Shown piece by piece: positions 43,380-44,970 of a DNA stretch of 44,970 nt. The stretch comes from Candidatus Woesebacteria bacterium. GTDB lineage: Bacteria > Patescibacteriota > Microgenomatia > UBA1400 > UBA12028. The notes beneath the pieces were generated by a model, which searched no databases, was not told the origin of the DNA, and saw nothing but the letters and a program-made list of their open reading frames with translations. The first letter of the stretch is position 1. Each line of letters starts with the position of its first letter. A program made the translations under genes and the position numbers. Where the stretch lies: assembly GCA_018060955.1 (NCBI GenBank), contig JAGOVC010000005.1, positions 1 through 44,970 on the forward strand. Reading direction: 5' to 3'.

Positions 43380-43867
43380 TCCCCAACTTTAATTTCTCCA
43401 TCAGAAACCACTCTTGCTCTTAATCCACCTCTATTTTGAAATGCCTGATTGAATCCTGGTTTCCCAGAAAGTTTAGATGGCCTATCGCAGGGATCACAGG
43501 CTTCAATCCCAAGCATCGCTACGCCACCTATAGTAAAAACTACCCCAATCAAGGATGTTAAATCTTCAATTCCTTGTACTAAGATATTTCTTCTCGTATC
43601 AGTAAAGTTGAAATCTGTTCCAAACTCCTGATTCGCAGATTTTATTGCCTCTTCTGCAATAAGTGACACATCTCTAATGATGTCCCTGTCTTGATTAAGT
43701 TCAGGTGGCACATTCTTTCTTGGTGCTTTGGAATATGCTCCATTACCTTTTTCATAACGATCACCTTGAATACCTTTATCCTTAACAAGAGCGACATTCT
43801 CCTGTACTTCCATTGGCTCACCCATTTTCTGGCTAATATTGATTGCGAGAATTTCACCTTTGTTCAT
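43355..43867 (-). CDS. MOSC-domain protein
   Basis: A 170-residue stand-alone MOSC (molybdenum cofactor sulfurase C-terminal) domain protein of the YiiM type. Typical blocks are GEILAINISQKMGEPM, DKGIQGDRYEKG, RRNILVQGIEDLTSLIG, GVAMLGIEACDPCDRPSKL with the conserved cysteines, and GGLRARVVSDGEIKVGDQI at the end. The family is linked to sulfur transfer or N-hydroxylated compound reduction. TATAAT is 8 nt before the ATG. It is AT-rich and flanked on both sides by copies of a short repeat. Confidence 0.9.
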   Translation of the reverse strand: MNKGEILAINISQKMGEPMEVQENVALVKDKGIQGDRYEKGNGAYSKAPRKNVPPELNQDRDIIRDVSLIAEEAIKSANQEFGTDFNFTDTRRNILVQGIEDLTSLIGVVFTIGGVAMLGIEACDPCDRPSKLSGKPGFNQAFQNRGGLRARVVSDGEIKVGDQILVENT

Positions 43868-43940
43868 AGGCTGGAATTATATCCAATCAAGGAAAATAAA
43901 AGTTTTTGATCCCGTTTACAAACTCTCAGAAACACGATTT

Positions 43941-44018
43941 ATGTCTGATCTTTGGAATGAAATAATAACTCACCTCCAGATCAATAATCCCATAACGTTC
44001 TATGTTTGTTCTAAATAA
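43941..44018 (+). other. Short repeated ORF, copy B
   Basis: A 25-codon plus-strand ORF related to copy A (43296-43379), sharing AATGAAATAATAAC exactly and the peptide pattern D-L-x-N-E-I-I-T-x-x-Q-x-N-x-P-I. It ends 15 nt before the 3' end of the minus-strand gene at 44033. Upstream, ACACGATTTAT resembles TCACGATTTTT at 44772-44782, which again lies near a gene end. Role unknown. Confidence 0.45.
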
Positions 44019-44032
44019 TCTCGTAGGAACAA

Positions 44033-44701
44033 CTAATCGTATTTAACTCCGCCTTTGCCATACTTCTCCTCAGCTTCGTCTCTGAGGCTTTCCCTTCGTT
44101 GCATACCTTCCTTTTTCACATCTTCTAGAACTGCTTCCAGACTATGAAGGACATGTGAAACTATCGCAGGATTTTCTTCAAGTGTTTGTTGCAGTTTTTC
44201 CGCTGTAGATGTTTTTTCATCGGCTTCAAGATTGACTACCGCTACAAACGTTACAACTCCATCCTCGCTAATTGAAGACCCATCAGTTCCAATTAGATAT
44301 GTCCTTACTTTATCTCTAATGAGATCAATTGCTTCATCAATAAAAGCTTTTACAAAATTTGCTAACCATTCAGGATCTTTAGGATAAATTTGAGGGGATT
44401 CAGTTTTATCTGGATCTCTAAATTGTGGCCTATCTGTGCCAACTCCATATACAGCATGGATTTTTTTTGTATATTTCCAAGAGATGTTAGTGTCCATTTG
44501 GGCAGATTTTGCCTGAGAGATACTAAGCACATTTGATTTCCCTATGTTCTTAAGTAGGTACTCAGCAATTAGGTGTGCTGCACCATGTCTCATTTGAGGA
44601 TATTTGGCAATGGCATCAAGAACAAGGTATGTCGCTGCAACATCAGGAGTATTTTCTAGAAGAGAATATCTATTGCTATCTCTGGCTGATTCCTTAATCA
44701 T
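44033..44701 (-). CDS. Hypothetical soluble protein
   Basis: A 222-residue protein of unknown family. The N-terminal two thirds look like a mixed fold (NTPDVAATYLVLDAIAKYPQ, KSNVLSISQAKSAQ, WKYTKKIHAVYGVGTDRPQF), and the C-terminal third is a long charged helix (about 165-215, VKKEGMQRRESLRDEAEEKY). There is no signal or membrane segment. The ATG at 44701 is set by an AGGAAA sequence and a TATAAT exactly 6 nt upstream; an extension to 44749 would run through this promoter. AT-rich composition suggests accessory origin. Confidence 0.7.
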   Translation of the reverse strand: MIKESARDSNRYSLLENTPDVAATYLVLDAIAKYPQMRHGAAHLIAEYLLKNIGKSNVLSISQAKSAQMDTNISWKYTKKIHAVYGVGTDRPQFRDPDKTESPQIYPKDPEWLANFVKAFIDEAIDLIRDKVRTYLIGTDGSSISEDGVVTFVAVVNLEADEKTSTAEKLQQTLEENPAIVSHVLHSLEAVLEDVKKEGMQRRESLRDEAEEKYGKGGVKYD

Positions 44702-44707
44702 TTTCCT

Positions 44708-44736
44708 ATTATAGGACAAAAATGATAAATGGTTAA
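44708..44736 (-). promoter_or_regulatory. Promoter of the gene at 44033-44701, leaderless layout
   Basis: On the minus strand, TTAACC (44731-44736) and TATAAT (44708-44713) with a 17-bp spacer. The -10 hexamer ends 6 nt before the ATG at 44701, so the transcript should begin at the start codon. Confidence 0.6.
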
Positions 44737-44804
44737 TATAGTAATGCAATCTGTATACAAAGCTTCAAAATCACGATTTTTGCGGTAGTAGTGGAACTTG
44801 AACA

Positions 44805-44970
44805 TTACTCTTCTAACACAAGGATTGTTTTTTCTTGAAACTTTTCACCCTTGGTCAGTAACAGATTTGACTGTGGCATTCCCAGAAAATGGGCAAGTTC
44901 CTTAATTGCGTCTTTATTTGCTTTGCCTTTCTCTGGCATTGCTTTGACCCGAACATCGAAGGTATCCTTC
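44805..44970 (-). CDS. DUF167 (YggU-like) protein, C-terminal part; 5' end beyond window
   Basis: The minus-strand frame is open from the window end to a TAA at 44805-44807. The 54 visible residues contain the DUF167/YggU pattern: VRVKAMPEKGKANKDAIKE (usual form v-a-P-x-x-G-K-A-N), HFLGMPQSNLLLTKG (v-p-x-s-x-v-x-l-x-x-G) and KFQEKTILV. Members are small basic proteins of unknown function, often near housekeeping genes. The start is outside the window. Confidence 0.85.
   Translation of the reverse strand, partial: KDTFDVRVKAMPEKGKANKDAIKELAHFLGMPQSNLLLTKGEKFQEKTILVLEE

Noticed and set aside
43225-44032. Integron-like attC sites after the MOSC gene and the gene at 44033
   Set aside because: The repeats sit at gene ends, but I could not find paired RYYYAAC/GTTRRRY boxes or the palindromic folding needed for attC, and no integrase is present.

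Overview
The window looks like ordinary chromosome of a candidate-phyla-radiation bacterium (Patescibacteria, most like the Microgenomates side). This is inferred from gene style rather than a marker: trimmed housekeeping enzymes (MiaB without TRAM, a bacterial AspRS without the GAD insertion), many small one- or two-helix membrane proteins, proteins with a membrane anchor plus a Pro/Thr linker, tRNAs without encoded CCA next to a cca gene, short intergenic spaces and the standard genetic code. No prophage, insertion sequence or CRISPR array was seen.

Layout. 1-7.3 kb: 3' end of uvrB, then minus-strand genes: miaB-miaA-AI-2E-type permease, a small unknown gene, and a MacB/HlyD-type ABC export operon. 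7.3-13 kb: a small gene, pgi, and two large GH130-type genes that together carry three intact-looking phosphorylase modules and one degenerate module. 13-18 kb: a Pmp3/YqaE peptide gene, an alpha/beta hydrolase, a VIT1-type metal transporter, a lone response regulator, a glucose/sorbosone dehydrogenase-type propeller and a YdjM-type membrane protein. 18-24.5 kb: mutS, mutL, and a transporter fused to riboflavin kinase. 24.6-26.7 kb: a surface GH5 glycanase with a CBM2-like domain. 26.8-29.2 kb: small accessory genes, including a DUF1801 gene broken by one stop codon. 29.2-40.1 kb: tRNA-Gln, gltX, dacA, a FemAB-like gene, aspS, recJ, cca, a SurA-like gene and tRNA-Gly. 40.1-45 kb: an MFS transporter, two sugar-nucleotide genes, MOSC and unknown genes, and a partial DUF167 gene.

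The most interesting regulatory stretch is 35.26-35.61 kb. On the minus strand, upstream of aspS, is a compact T-box riboswitch. It has a UGGC acceptor-pairing bulge, a complete antiterminator/terminator switch, and a GAC specifier in what looks like an ultrashort terminal Stem I. It would control aspS and, probably, the FemAB-like and D,D-carboxypeptidase genes behind it. Back to back on the plus strand, a consensus promoter drives a 23-codon leader ORF followed by mutually exclusive antiterminator and terminator hairpins, ahead of two small unknown genes.

A second theme is start-site architecture. At least eight genes have a TANNNT -10-like hexamer exactly 6 nt before the start codon, the spacing expected for leaderless mRNAs. 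A third is carbohydrate use: a secreted GH5 enzyme and GH130 phosphorylases could form a beta-mannan or similar route, and their upstream regions share a TGCTTACA motif. A fourth is the EamA-riboflavin kinase fusion, which suggests uptake coupled to trapping as FMN.
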